NCBI GenBank assembly: GCA_037045225.1
Contig: JBAOHZ010000009.1
Coordinates: forward strand, 3,644,001-3,708,000
Length of the DNA stretch: 64,000 bases
Direction of reading: 5' to 3'
Origin: Nitrospira sp.
GTDB taxonomy: Bacteria > Nitrospirota > Nitrospiria > Nitrospirales > Nitrospiraceae
Translations under genes and position numbers: made by a program
Part shown: in pieces, positions 26,453-34,615 of the stretch
Layout: each line of letters begins with the position of its first letter
Position numbering within the stretch: position 1 is the stretch's first letter
Notes under the pieces: generated by a model
Seen by the model: the letters and a program-made list of their open reading frames with translations, nothing else
Told to the model about the DNA's origin: nothing
The model's database searches: none

Positions 26453-28132
26453 TCAAAACAGACTCTTGCTCAGCTCTCCTGATGGCGAGCTTTCGTTTCC
26501 AGTCGTATCGTAGGCAGTGACAACAAAGAAATAGGTGCTGCCGAGCGGCAATGTCAATCTAGTGGAGGTGACATTCCCGACGTCGAACGCCTGGGCGCGG
26601 CTCCCGGATTGGGTGCCTACATACACGCGATACCCCTTCAGGTCTGCCTCACTGTTGGCGGTCCACGAGATCGTCACGGTACCGGTGGCCGTTCCCGAGG
26701 GAGGCGGCGGTGGCGACGTGGCGCCGCCGGTCGGCGAGGGTGGGGGCGGCGGTGGTGTGGTACCACTCGCGAGGACCGAGAGCGAAACGGGGATCCGCAG
26801 GGTTTGTGAGCCGTTGGGGCCGCTCTCGACGATATAGACGACTCCCGAGTAGGTGCCGATGTTCATGGCCGAGGTATTAACGGACACCGTGATAGGATCG
26901 ATCTCGGTGGTGATGGTTTGGGTGCTGCCATAAGGCGGGTTTAACGCCGTCCAAGATTGGGCTGCGCTGATGCTGTAGGAGCTCATTTGGGTGCTCGACT
27001 TCTGCAAATTAAAGATGCCGGATACCGTGTTTCCCTTCGCCGTACTGAGCGACAGTGCAGATGGGAACGCTTGGAGCAGCGGGGTCAAGGAACCGGTCGG
27101 TGGCGGCGGCGGGGGCGTCGTCGTTGAAGGCGGCGGTGGTGGTGGTGTGGTCGATGGTGGCGGTGGAGGGGGCGTCGTTGAAGTCGGCGGCGGTGGTGGC
27201 GGCGGTGTGGTCCCAGTCGCCGTGACATTGAGTGCGACAGGGATGCGCAGAGTCTGCGATCCGTTGGGGCCGCTCTCGACGATATAGACGATCCCTGAAT
27301 AGGTGCCGATGTTCATGGCCGAGGTATTGACGGACACCGTGATGGGATCGATCTCGGTGGTGATGGTCTGTGTGCTGCCATAGGGCGGATTGAGGGCGGT
27401 CCAGGATTGGGCAGCACTGATGTTATACGTGCTCTGTTGGGTGCTTGATTTTTGCAGGTAAAAGACGCCAGAGCCTGTGCTCCCTTTCGCGATGGTGAGC
27501 GAGAGGGCGGATGGGAAGGCTTGGAGTAATGACGTCAAGGAACCGGTCGGTGGCGGTGGCGGGGGCGTCGTTGTAGGTGGGGGCGGTGGCGTCGTTGAAG
27601 GCGGCGGGGGCGGCGGCGTGGTCGACGGAGGCGGGGTCGTGGATGGTGGAGGGGGCGGCGGCGACGTGGTGCCGGTGGCTGTCACGCTGACGCTTACCGG
27701 AATGCGCCAAGTCGTGGAGACGCCAGGCCCTGATTGTCCAATATAAATGGTGCCTGAATAGGTCCCAGCGGACAGTCCCATGGTGGCGGTATTCACCGTG
27801 ACGGTCAGCAGGTCTGTTTCGGTGCTGATGGTTTGGGTGCTGCCATAGGGTGGATTCAGCCAGATCCAGGATTGGTTGGCGCTGATGAAGTACGTGTGCT
27901 GCGCCGTATCGGATTTTTTCAAGCTGAGGGTGCCGCTGACGGTTCCTCCCTGAGCGACGGTCATGGACAGGGAGCTGGGTGTGAACTGAATGTTTTGGGC
28001 CAGCGCAGTGGATCCCCCGGTGGCGAGGTCACACAACCACAGAGTCAGCAACATCCCTGCAAGAAGTTTCGCTGCCCGTTGCCGCGGAATGCGTACTAGG
28101 TGCTGAATCTGTGTGCGGTGGTGGAACTGCAT
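26453..28132 (-). CDS. Exported proline-rich repeat protein with a C-terminal fibronectin type III domain
   Basis: 559 aa from the ATG at 28132, chosen for its GGGGAG ribosome site and the signal peptide that follows (AAKLLAGMLLTLWLCDLATG, ending near TALAQ). Three similar beta-rich domains of about 100 residues share W-x-x-L-N-P-P-Y-G-S-T-Q-T and IPVxLxVxATGT; they resemble BACON-type domains. They are linked by Pro/Thr runs of up to about 40 residues. A fibronectin III domain ends the protein (WTANSEADLKGYRVYVG, YFFVVTAYDTTGNES). Domains 2 and 3 are nearly identical even at DNA level. Probably a surface or secreted adhesive or carbohydrate-binding protein. Confidence 0.8.
   Translation of the reverse strand: MQFHHRTQIQHLVRIPRQRAAKLLAGMLLTLWLCDLATGGSTALAQNIQFTPSSLSMTVAQGGTVSGTLSLKKSDTAQHTYFISANQSWIWLNPPYGSTQTISTETDLLTVTVNTATMGLSAGTYSGTIYIGQSGPGVSTTWRIPVSVSVTATGTTSPPPPPPSTTPPPSTTPPPPPPSTTPPPPPTTTPPPPPPTGSLTSLLQAFPSALSLTIAKGSTGSGVFYLQKSSTQQSTYNISAAQSWTALNPPYGSTQTITTEIDPITVSVNTSAMNIGTYSGIVYIVESGPNGSQTLRIPVALNVTATGTTPPPPPPPTSTTPPPPPPSTTPPPPPPSTTTPPPPPPTGSLTPLLQAFPSALSLSTAKGNTVSGIFNLQKSSTQMSSYSISAAQSWTALNPPYGSTQTITTEIDPITVSVNTSAMNIGTYSGVVYIVESGPNGSQTLRIPVSLSVLASGTTPPPPPPSPTGGATSPPPPPSGTATGTVTISWTANSEADLKGYRVYVGTQSGSRAQAFDVGNVTSTRLTLPLGSTYFFVVTAYDTTGNESSPSGELSKSLF
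26790..27689. repeat. Tandem duplication of about 450 bases inside the proline-rich protein gene
   Basis: The block around 26811-26980 recurs at 27261-27430, and the linker start AACCGGTCGG at 27091 recurs at 27541, both with an offset of exactly 450. The units code for a domain plus its Pro-rich linker. The GGC/GGT-rich linkers are themselves short-period repeats and likely to vary in length between strains. Confidence 0.75.
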
Positions 28133-28656
28133 AGTTCGTACTCCCCTAGGTATTTTTCCGAAATTAAAAAAGCAACGCTTAGTTGGTGAGCAACAGTTGT
28201 GCCACAACAAATCGTTCCAGCGTTCTTCTTAATTGTTTGTCGGGAATCGCTCAGCGGAGTTCGGTGAGAATCCCGTCGGGAAATGCGTCAGGGCTGAAAC
28301 TAACTGAAGAAAACCGAATAGGCAAGCAAAAATTTTGCGCGTTCCAGGTATCATGCGTGAGGAGTTGTCCCGTAAAAAACGCGAGGGGGAAAATTTTTCC
28401 GACTGTAGGGGATAGGCACCTTTGTGTTCAAAAGCGACACCACTCACGTGTATGGCTGCCTGTCCTGAGTGGGATGTGTGAAGCATACGGGTATTCTACG
28501 GATCGTCTCATCGCCTAGGGCCGAAAAAGTTGTTGACCGTACTTCACAGGTAGGATATCAGTGGGCGCGCAATTCCGGTGGGATACGTAAGTTGAAAGAG
28601 AAAGAGATTGTGATGACCGTGGTATTGCCTAGGCTGGCAAAGGGAGTTCTGAAGAT
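28133..28656. other. Divergent intergenic region, 524 bases
   Basis: Probably holds promoters for the proline-rich protein (minus) and the outer-membrane protein (plus). A 63-codon frame at 28469-28660 overlaps the next start and has no supporting features. I see no clear riboswitch or terminator. GGGAG at about 28643 is the ribosome site of the next gene. Confidence 0.4.
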
Positions 28657-29688
28657 ATGATCGCAGGTCGATATATAGTCGGTGCGGTAATCGGACTCCT
28701 GATGAGCTGCGCGGCGCTGCCGCTCAGGGCCGAAGTTGCGCCTGCCTCGTCCTCTTCCATCGTTCGCGTCGACATCGGCTTATCCGAATGGTTCAGTCAA
28801 GGGAACACCCAGTGGAGTCACAATGCGTCGGCTCTCGATGCTAACCTCGGGAACCCCAGTTCTAAACTTCAGTACAAGGATACCGGCACGAACATTACCG
28901 AAATCACCGGTCGTGTGAAGTTGAAGAACAAAGTCTTTTTTCGCGGTGCCTTCGGGTATGGTTCGATCGGAGGAGGACGACTCACGGACGATGACTTCTT
29001 GAGCGCGCAGGGGGCTGCAGCGCAAGGGGCGACCGTCAGTGGGGAACATCGGTTCTCGCGCACGTACAGCGATATCGGCGGAGACAATCTCTGGTATCTC
29101 AACGGTGATATCGGCATGACCACGCACAGCTTCCCTGAAAATAAGGGCAGCCTGGCTATGTTCGTGGGGCTGCAATACTGGCGGGAACGGCACGTGGCAA
29201 ACGGGGTCGCACAAGCCGAATGCACCACGGCATCTTCTCCGAACCAGGATTTTCGTTGTTCACCAGCCGGTACGATCAAGTTTCAAAATCAGACGGCCAT
29301 CACCAATACGTCCACCTGGTTGTCAGGCCGATTCGGCGGCGAGGTCGAGTATCGGCTCGATAAGCGCATCAGCATTGAGGCCAAAATAGCGATGCTCTTG
29401 TCCTATTTGAACAATGAGGATGTGCATCACCTCAGAACCGATCTCGCGCAGGATCCGAGCCTCAGAATGACGGGGCTTGGCCTGGGGACCAATTCAGATA
29501 TCAATCTGCGAATAAAAATCTGGGACCGGCTCTACCTAACAGGTGGGTATCGCGTGTTCTGGAACCGCGTGCTCGCCGGTGATCAGTGGAAACTCTACGG
29601 CTCCGACGGCTCGTCGAGTACGGCCTCCTTGAACCAATTCCAAACCCTCCGACACGGCCCCACCATCGGCCTGACCTATTCGTTCTAA
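28657..29688 (+). CDS. Outer-membrane beta-barrel protein, function unknown
   Basis: 343 aa with a signal peptide (GAVIGLLMSCAALPLRA, cut near residue 25). Alternating-residue strands continue to the end: VRVDIGLSEWFSQGN, VFFRGAFGYGSIGGG, LAMFVGLQYWRER, LYLTGGYRVFWNRV. The C-terminus GLTYSF ends in Phe, as BAM substrates do. The opening SEWFSQGNTQWSH resembles omptin/Pom-like barrels, but I see no protease residues to assign activity. Ribosome site GGGAG lies 10 bases before the ATG. Confidence 0.75.
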   Translation: MIAGRYIVGAVIGLLMSCAALPLRAEVAPASSSSIVRVDIGLSEWFSQGNTQWSHNASALDANLGNPSSKLQYKDTGTNITEITGRVKLKNKVFFRGAFGYGSIGGGRLTDDDFLSAQGAAAQGATVSGEHRFSRTYSDIGGDNLWYLNGDIGMTTHSFPENKGSLAMFVGLQYWRERHVANGVAQAECTTASSPNQDFRCSPAGTIKFQNQTAITNTSTWLSGRFGGEVEYRLDKRISIEAKIAMLLSYLNNEDVHHLRTDLAQDPSLRMTGLGLGTNSDINLRIKIWDRLYLTGGYRVFWNRVLAGDQWKLYGSDGSSSTASLNQFQTLRHGPTIGLTYSF

Positions 29689-29885
29689 TCGTCGTTCGTC
29701 GCTCGATCCAGAACAGGAGCAAATAGCGTATTGCTTATGGCGTATAGTTGGAAACGACCGCAACCCGCGGCGTTCTGTCTTCATCCATGAGCCATACGCT
29801 CTTCTTTCCCGCCATCAGCTATCAGCTCGGATGTCTGCCGAGAGACGTTTCACGCTTCACGAGCGACGGTATTCGGCACCGGCGC
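29689..29885. repeat. Intergenic region with repeat remnants
   Basis: GTCGTTCGTC at 29691-29700 and CGTTTCACGCTTCACGAGCG at 29847-29866 belong to the same word family as the repeats at 7.15, 30.97, 47.5 and 51.33 kb. The middle holds ATCAGCTATCAGCTC, another simple repeat. No gene or terminator seen. Confidence 0.5.
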
Positions 29886-30956
29886 TCAGCGTGATCGAGA
29901 TGGACCGGTTTCTTCTTCGTATTCCGTAAAGAGTCGCTTGGCTTCCGGATGCAGCAGGTGGGGTTGTCCGTAGGGGATTCCGGCAGTCCGGAAGAGGGGC
30001 GTCAACTTTTCGTTCGGATGGAGGTAGCCGGCCCGGAGGGGGACCGATCGCTTGGTATGGCGGATGAGCGCGCAGGGATTCGGCCGGATGGCGGTCAGCC
30101 AATCCGCGATATCTTGCGGATTGCCGATTGAGGCGGATAGCAGCAGCAGGCGCGCCTGCGATGGACAGAAAATCAAGGTTTCCTCCCACACCACCCCGCG
30201 TTCCGGATCGGCGAGGTATTGAGATTCATCCATGATCACCAGTCCCAAGGTATCAAGGCGGACGTCGATTTCGCCTCCCGCGGCATCGTAGAGGAGATTC
30301 CGCAAAATCTCCGTAGTCATGATGAGCAGGGGAGCCTGGGCATGTTCGCGGCGGTCTCCGGTGAGGATCCCGACTTGGCCCGGACCGAACAATCGTGAGA
30401 ACTCGGTGAATTTCGTATTGGAGAGGGCTTTGAGGGGAGACGTGTAAATAACGGTGCGATTCTCCTGCATCGCCCGCTTCGTCGCCTCGATCGCGACATA
30501 CGTTTTTCCGCTGCCGGTGGGGACGCTCACCACCACGTCGGTTTCGGCCAGTCGCGCCAGCGCCTCTACCTGCCAGGGATCCGGCACAAACGGCTGTGCC
30601 TGCGGGATACCGATGCCCGATAACCATTCATGCAGCGAGACCGGCGGCTCATGGTGACCATGGTCATCCGCCCGATGCGGGCGTGCTGAGATGGGGGATG
30701 TGGCTGGTCTTGTGGGCCCCTTCGGTTTTGGCGGTGTCTCAACGGGCGTCGCCTGTTGGCGGTGTGCTTGTTCCTCGATGAGGGCGGCCAGATCGGATTC
30801 CAGTCCGGGGCGATTTTCAGCCGAAGCCTGGAGGAGCAGCTCGACGAGCTTACGTTTGCCAGAACGAAAATGCCGACTGATGCGTCCCCGTGCCAATCGG
30901 TGCAGGAGGGAGACCGGTTGTTGCATCAAGAGTTGTTCGAGCTCGTGCGTGGTCAT
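29886..30956 (-). CDS. RNA-type DEAD/DEAH helicase, N-terminal (first RecA) half
   Basis: 356 aa from the ATG at 30956 with GGGGA before it; a longer frame from 31019 would read through repeat DNA. After an N-terminal helical region and a Pro-rich linker, it has the first RecA domain: motif I VPTGSGKT, Ia TSPLKALSNTKF, motif II DESQ and motif III LLSASIGNPQDI. It ends soon after PLRAGYLHPNEKLTPLF, with no second RecA domain. That domain is in the separate gene upstream (31087-32949). Together they make a Ski2-like helicase, so I infer the two proteins assemble. DESQ instead of DExH is noteworthy. Confidence 0.8.
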   Translation of the reverse strand: MTTHELEQLLMQQPVSLLHRLARGRISRHFRSGKRKLVELLLQASAENRPGLESDLAALIEEQAHRQQATPVETPPKPKGPTRPATSPISARPHRADDHGHHEPPVSLHEWLSGIGIPQAQPFVPDPWQVEALARLAETDVVVSVPTGSGKTYVAIEATKRAMQENRTVIYTSPLKALSNTKFTEFSRLFGPGQVGILTGDRREHAQAPLLIMTTEILRNLLYDAAGGEIDVRLDTLGLVIMDESQYLADPERGVVWEETLIFCPSQARLLLLSASIGNPQDIADWLTAIRPNPCALIRHTKRSVPLRAGYLHPNEKLTPLFRTAGIPYGQPHLLHPEAKRLFTEYEEETGPSRSR

Positions 30957-30962
30957 GAGATC

Positions 30963-31086
30963 CCCGTGAAGCGTGAAGCGTGACATGTGACACGCAAGAA
31001 TGGAAACGGAATCCTGCATTGATCCGTCGAATGCGCGAGAATCGTGTGTTTCGCGAACGACGCTTCACGAGGAACGAACGACGAGT
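30963..31086. repeat. Spacer between the helicase halves made of short repeat words
   Basis: GTGAAGCGTGAAGCGTGACA (30965-30984) and GAACGACGCTTCACGAGGAA (31055-31074), followed by CGAACGACGAG. The two words are partly complementary, so the spacer can fold on itself. Same family as at 47.5 and 51.33 kb. Confidence 0.6.
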
Positions 31087-32949
31087 TCATGGCAGCTCCT
31101 CCAAGACGCCACGGCGCATCGCCGCGATGGCTTTTTCCGCCGATTCTGCCAATGAAGGATGGGTGCTCTTGAGCGTCTTGAGCTGGGACAGAAATTCGAT
31201 CGTGCGTGCGAACAGGCGGAACATGTCGCCCTCGGCCATCGTGGTCAGCCGGGCCAGGCCGATCCAGGTCAGCGTTTGGTCCGCCACCCATCGCTCGGTG
31301 AGGGCGGCGACATCGGCACGGAGCATCGGCGGCGCCTCGTGCGGCACGAGACTTTCTGCCAGCTTGCGGACTTGGAACAGAAGGGTGACGAGGCCGGCGC
31401 TGCCGCGTGGAAACGAGCCGGGACGATCGTCGTCATGCGCGATGCTGGCCATCACGGCGGCGAGCAGAGGCGGATCGATGGCGCCGAAGGCCTCGGCCCG
31501 GATCAGTTCCGTGATCAGGAGAGAATGGTCGATGCGAATCAATCGCGCCCACTCGCCGTCGGCGGTGAGTTGGGCCGTGGCGTTGAGATAACCGAAGCGC
31601 TCAAGGATATCGATGCGTTCTTGAAACCGGTGCCACAAGCTGGTCTGCAGCGCTTGAATCGATTTCATGTGGCGTTGGATTTCCTGGCGAACCCGGGAGG
31701 CCCTGGGGAAATCGCGTTGACAGGCCTGGCGCGAAGGACAGGTGGGGCAGGCGAAGTCGCCCAGCGTTTGGATGATCGAACTGTCGAGCGGGATCTCTTC
31801 GTTCTGATGAGTCAGAATCGGCAGAATCGGGAGACGCGGCGGTAGATCCAGGAGGTGATGCGTCAGCTGCTCCAATGTTTGCGGAGTGCACCAGGGATAG
31901 GCGGACGTTTCTTCGCAGTCGAACGTGCGGTCGAATACCTGCGTCACGATCGAGGCGGGGCATTCGTTGAGGGACCCGCCGTCCCGCAGTAAGGTCACCA
32001 TCGGCGCATGTTGGCCCTTGCTTCGATATTGGCGCAGGATGATACCGCGTCCCCGGATCAGCCCCACGACGCGTCCGGGCGTGAGAAAATGCAGGCGTGC
32101 GGCGACATCGGGTGATTCCTGCCTGGCCGCCGGGCCACGAGGTTTTTTTCGTTTCCGGGCCTGATCAAACACTTGCCACTGTGTGATCCAGTCCGAACAG
32201 ACTCGCGGACCAAAGGGTTCCATTTCAGCGCGCAGTCCATCGAGTTTGGTTTCCAGCACGGCGGTGCGCTGATTCAACTGAAACTGGGCGAAGCTTTTCG
32301 CGAGAATGGACTGGATCTGTTCGCGCGGGTGGGCTTTGAGCAGGTTCAGCACCATCGGGTAACTGATGACGAATTGACTGTGAATTGCCTCCGGTTGTCC
32401 TGTGAGCCCTTTGGTCAGAACGGTGAGATCGATATAGGGTGACGGGGTGATCACGGCGAATCCCACCAGGTCTTTGCCGCGGCGACCGGCCCGGCCGGCC
32501 AACTGCTGGATCTCGCTGGCGGTCAAGTCGGTGAAGTCGCGCGCCTTGCGGATGCTGGATTGTGTCACGACCACTGTGCGGGCGGGAAAGTCGACGCCGG
32601 CGGCGAGGGTGGTGGTGGCGAAGACGGCATCCAGAGACCCTGTGCGCATGAGTTCTTCGACGGCGATCTTCCAGGAGGGGAGATGGCCCGCATGATGCGC
32701 CGCCACGCCGATGCGCTGGACGGTGTCGATCAGCGGGTGTTCCGCAATGCTGGGAAACTGTTCGGTCACCTGTGTCAGGACGCGGGCAATCTGTTCCTGT
32801 TGTGTCTTGGGCAGGGTGACCTGGCTGCGCTCGAACGACTGCATCGCTTCGTCGCAGGCCCGTCTCGATGTGAGAAAGATAATCGCAGGAGTGAGGTTTC
32901 TTTGGCGGAGTGTCGCGACCAGATCAACCGGATGAATCGACGGCGGCAT
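31087..32949 (-). CDS. RNA-type helicase, C-terminal (second RecA and accessory) half
   Basis: 620 aa. It starts directly with second-RecA-domain sequence: LTPAIIFLTSRRACDEAM (motif IV region), VAAHHAGHLPSWK, VFATTTLAAGVDFPARTVV (motif V) and QLAGRAGRRGKD (motif VI). The rest is Ski2/Mtr4-like helical accessory sequence with CPTCPSRQACQRDF, perhaps a small metal site. No Walker A is present, so it cannot hydrolyse ATP alone. Its start overlaps the 3' end of glgC by 26 bases. In transcription order it precedes the N-terminal-half gene, the reverse of the protein order. Confidence 0.8.
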   Translation of the reverse strand: MPPSIHPVDLVATLRQRNLTPAIIFLTSRRACDEAMQSFERSQVTLPKTQQEQIARVLTQVTEQFPSIAEHPLIDTVQRIGVAAHHAGHLPSWKIAVEELMRTGSLDAVFATTTLAAGVDFPARTVVVTQSSIRKARDFTDLTASEIQQLAGRAGRRGKDLVGFAVITPSPYIDLTVLTKGLTGQPEAIHSQFVISYPMVLNLLKAHPREQIQSILAKSFAQFQLNQRTAVLETKLDGLRAEMEPFGPRVCSDWITQWQVFDQARKRKKPRGPAARQESPDVAARLHFLTPGRVVGLIRGRGIILRQYRSKGQHAPMVTLLRDGGSLNECPASIVTQVFDRTFDCEETSAYPWCTPQTLEQLTHHLLDLPPRLPILPILTHQNEEIPLDSSIIQTLGDFACPTCPSRQACQRDFPRASRVRQEIQRHMKSIQALQTSLWHRFQERIDILERFGYLNATAQLTADGEWARLIRIDHSLLITELIRAEAFGAIDPPLLAAVMASIAHDDDRPGSFPRGSAGLVTLLFQVRKLAESLVPHEAPPMLRADVAALTERWVADQTLTWIGLARLTTMAEGDMFRLFARTIEFLSQLKTLKSTHPSLAESAEKAIAAMRRGVLEELP

Positions 32950-34162
32950 GCAGTTTCATTCCCTTTGAGATGACCACCAATCCGGAGTCGGTGACTTTGA
33001 AACGTTGACGATCTGCGACCGGGTCGAAGCCGATCACGGTTTTGGGCGGAATGATCACGTCTTTGTCGATGATCGCGCGTCTGATGCGGGCATGTTCGCC
33101 GATGACCACGTTCTCCATGACGACGGACTCGCGCACATCGGCGTGGTCGTGGACCCGGACGTTCGGCGAGAGCACCGAGTTCTGCACACGGCCGCCGGAA
33201 ATGATGCAGCCGCCGCACACGATGGAGTCCAGCGCTACGCCCATGCGGCCTCCCTGAAAGTCCTGGGCAAAGACGAACTTGGCGGGAGGGAATTGTCCCT
33301 GGTAGGTGCGGATCAGCCATTCCTGGTCGTAGAGGTTGAACAGCGGATCGACGGCGACGAGGTCCATATTGGCTTCCCAGTAGGCATCGAGTGTCCCGAT
33401 GTCCCGCCAGTACTTCACCGCTTTCTTATTTTCGTCTTGGAACTTGAACGCATAGACGCGCTGCTCCTTGATCATACGCGGAATGATGTTCTTGCCAAAG
33501 TCGTGCTTGGTGCCCTCTTTGGCGTCCCGGATCAGCTGTTCCCGCACGACATCGGTGCGGAACAGGTAGATGCCCATCGAGACGAATGCCTGAGTCGGGT
33601 CGCCGGGGATGTGCATCGGCTTCTCCGGTTTTTCGTCGAAGCTCAGGATTCGCCGGTCTTCATCGACGGCGATGACGCCGAAACGATTGGCATCCGCCAA
33701 GGGCGTTTCGATCGCGCCGACCACTGCGTCTGCCTGCTTTTCGATCAGCAGGTTGTACATGTCGGCGTAGTTCATCTTGTAGATGTGATCACCGGCCAGT
33801 ACCAGCAGAAACTCTGGTTGATCGTTGTCGAGCAGGAAAAGGTTTTGATACACGGCATCGGCCGTGCCGCGGTACCACTCTTCGCTGATCCGCTGTTGAG
33901 GAGGGACGGATATGATGTATTCGCCCAACTCGGGATTGAGGATGTTCCATCCTTTGCGGATGTGCCGGTCGAGAGAATGCGATTTGTACTGGATCAGAAC
34001 GGCCATCTGTCGCAGGCCGGAATTCAGGCAGTTGCTGAGCGTGAAATCGATGATGCGATATTTCCCGCCGAACGGCACCGCGGGTTTCGCGCGCTGGTCC
34101 GTGAGGGGATTCAGGCGTTCGCCTTTCCCGCCGGCCAGCACCATGGTGAAGATCTTAGCCAT
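32924..34162 (-). CDS. glgC: Glucose-1-phosphate adenylyltransferase
   Basis: 412 aa from the ATG at 34162, the normal length. The nucleotide-binding loop is VLAGGKGERLNPLTDQRAKP, followed by FGGKYRIIDFTLSNCLNSG. The catalytic region has VLAGDHIYKMNY, and the substrate site has FVSMGIYLF with EKPEKP. A left-handed beta-helix follows (VRVHDHADVRESVVMENVVI). It makes ADP-glucose, the donor for glycogen synthesis, which fits glgX in the same window. Sequence upstream of 34162 in the same frame is open but not protein-like. The helicase gene overlaps its stop and may be co-transcribed. Confidence 0.95.
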   Translation of the reverse strand: MAKIFTMVLAGGKGERLNPLTDQRAKPAVPFGGKYRIIDFTLSNCLNSGLRQMAVLIQYKSHSLDRHIRKGWNILNPELGEYIISVPPQQRISEEWYRGTADAVYQNLFLLDNDQPEFLLVLAGDHIYKMNYADMYNLLIEKQADAVVGAIETPLADANRFGVIAVDEDRRILSFDEKPEKPMHIPGDPTQAFVSMGIYLFRTDVVREQLIRDAKEGTKHDFGKNIIPRMIKEQRVYAFKFQDENKKAVKYWRDIGTLDAYWEANMDLVAVDPLFNLYDQEWLIRTYQGQFPPAKFVFAQDFQGGRMGVALDSIVCGGCIISGGRVQNSVLSPNVRVHDHADVRESVVMENVVIGEHARIRRAIIDKDVIIPPKTVIGFDPVADRQRFKVTDSGLVVISKGMKLHAAVDSSG

Positions 34163-34297
34163 AGACGGGCAGATTGTAGCAGGACGACAGACGAATAGAA
34201 AGGACGCAGAATGATTGACTTCACTTCGAACTCGGATGATACTACGATTCAACGTGCGGTTCCGACATCCGGTCGAGCTCAATGCGAAGGAGCGGAC

Positions 34298-34576
34298 ATG
34301 AAGAAACAGAATGCCCGTCGGGCAGTCGTTAAACCCGATATCGAGGCCGCGAATCCGATGATGGAAATGGTGTGGCGACTGGAACGCTTGGAACGACAGG
34401 TCCAGCGCTTGTCTGAGCTGGTGCGGAATCATGCCGAAGATAACGATCGGCTGGTGCGCATTGTGGCGGAGGATCGGGACGTCATTCGCCGTGAACTGTT
34501 GCGGAAACATGAGCATCGGGTGCGGGTGCGGAAGCACTTGCGCGATGTCAGCGCCAAAGTTGATTTGGATCAGTGA
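34298..34576 (+). CDS. Small charged coiled-coil protein, function unknown
   Basis: 92 aa from the ATG at 34298, preceded by AAGGAG. It is almost entirely helical and charged (MVWRLERLERQVQRLSELV, RIVAEDRDVIRRELLRKHE), with heptad-spaced Leu/Ile/Val, so it probably forms a dimeric coiled coil. No family recognised. It lies 39 bases upstream of potA and could be the first gene of that transcript. Confidence 0.65.
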   Translation: MKKQNARRAVVKPDIEAANPMMEMVWRLERLERQVQRLSELVRNHAEDNDRLVRIVAEDRDVIRRELLRKHEHRVRVRKHLRDVSAKVDLDQ

Positions 34577-34615
34577 GCCGTGGCTGTCGGCGCGGCGGTT
34601 TGAATTTAGCCTTCG

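Noticed and set aside
33005..34198. Open frame of 397 codons on the plus strand
   Set aside because: It lies entirely opposite glgC, whose motifs are intact; the plus frame has a composition typical of an antisense shadow.
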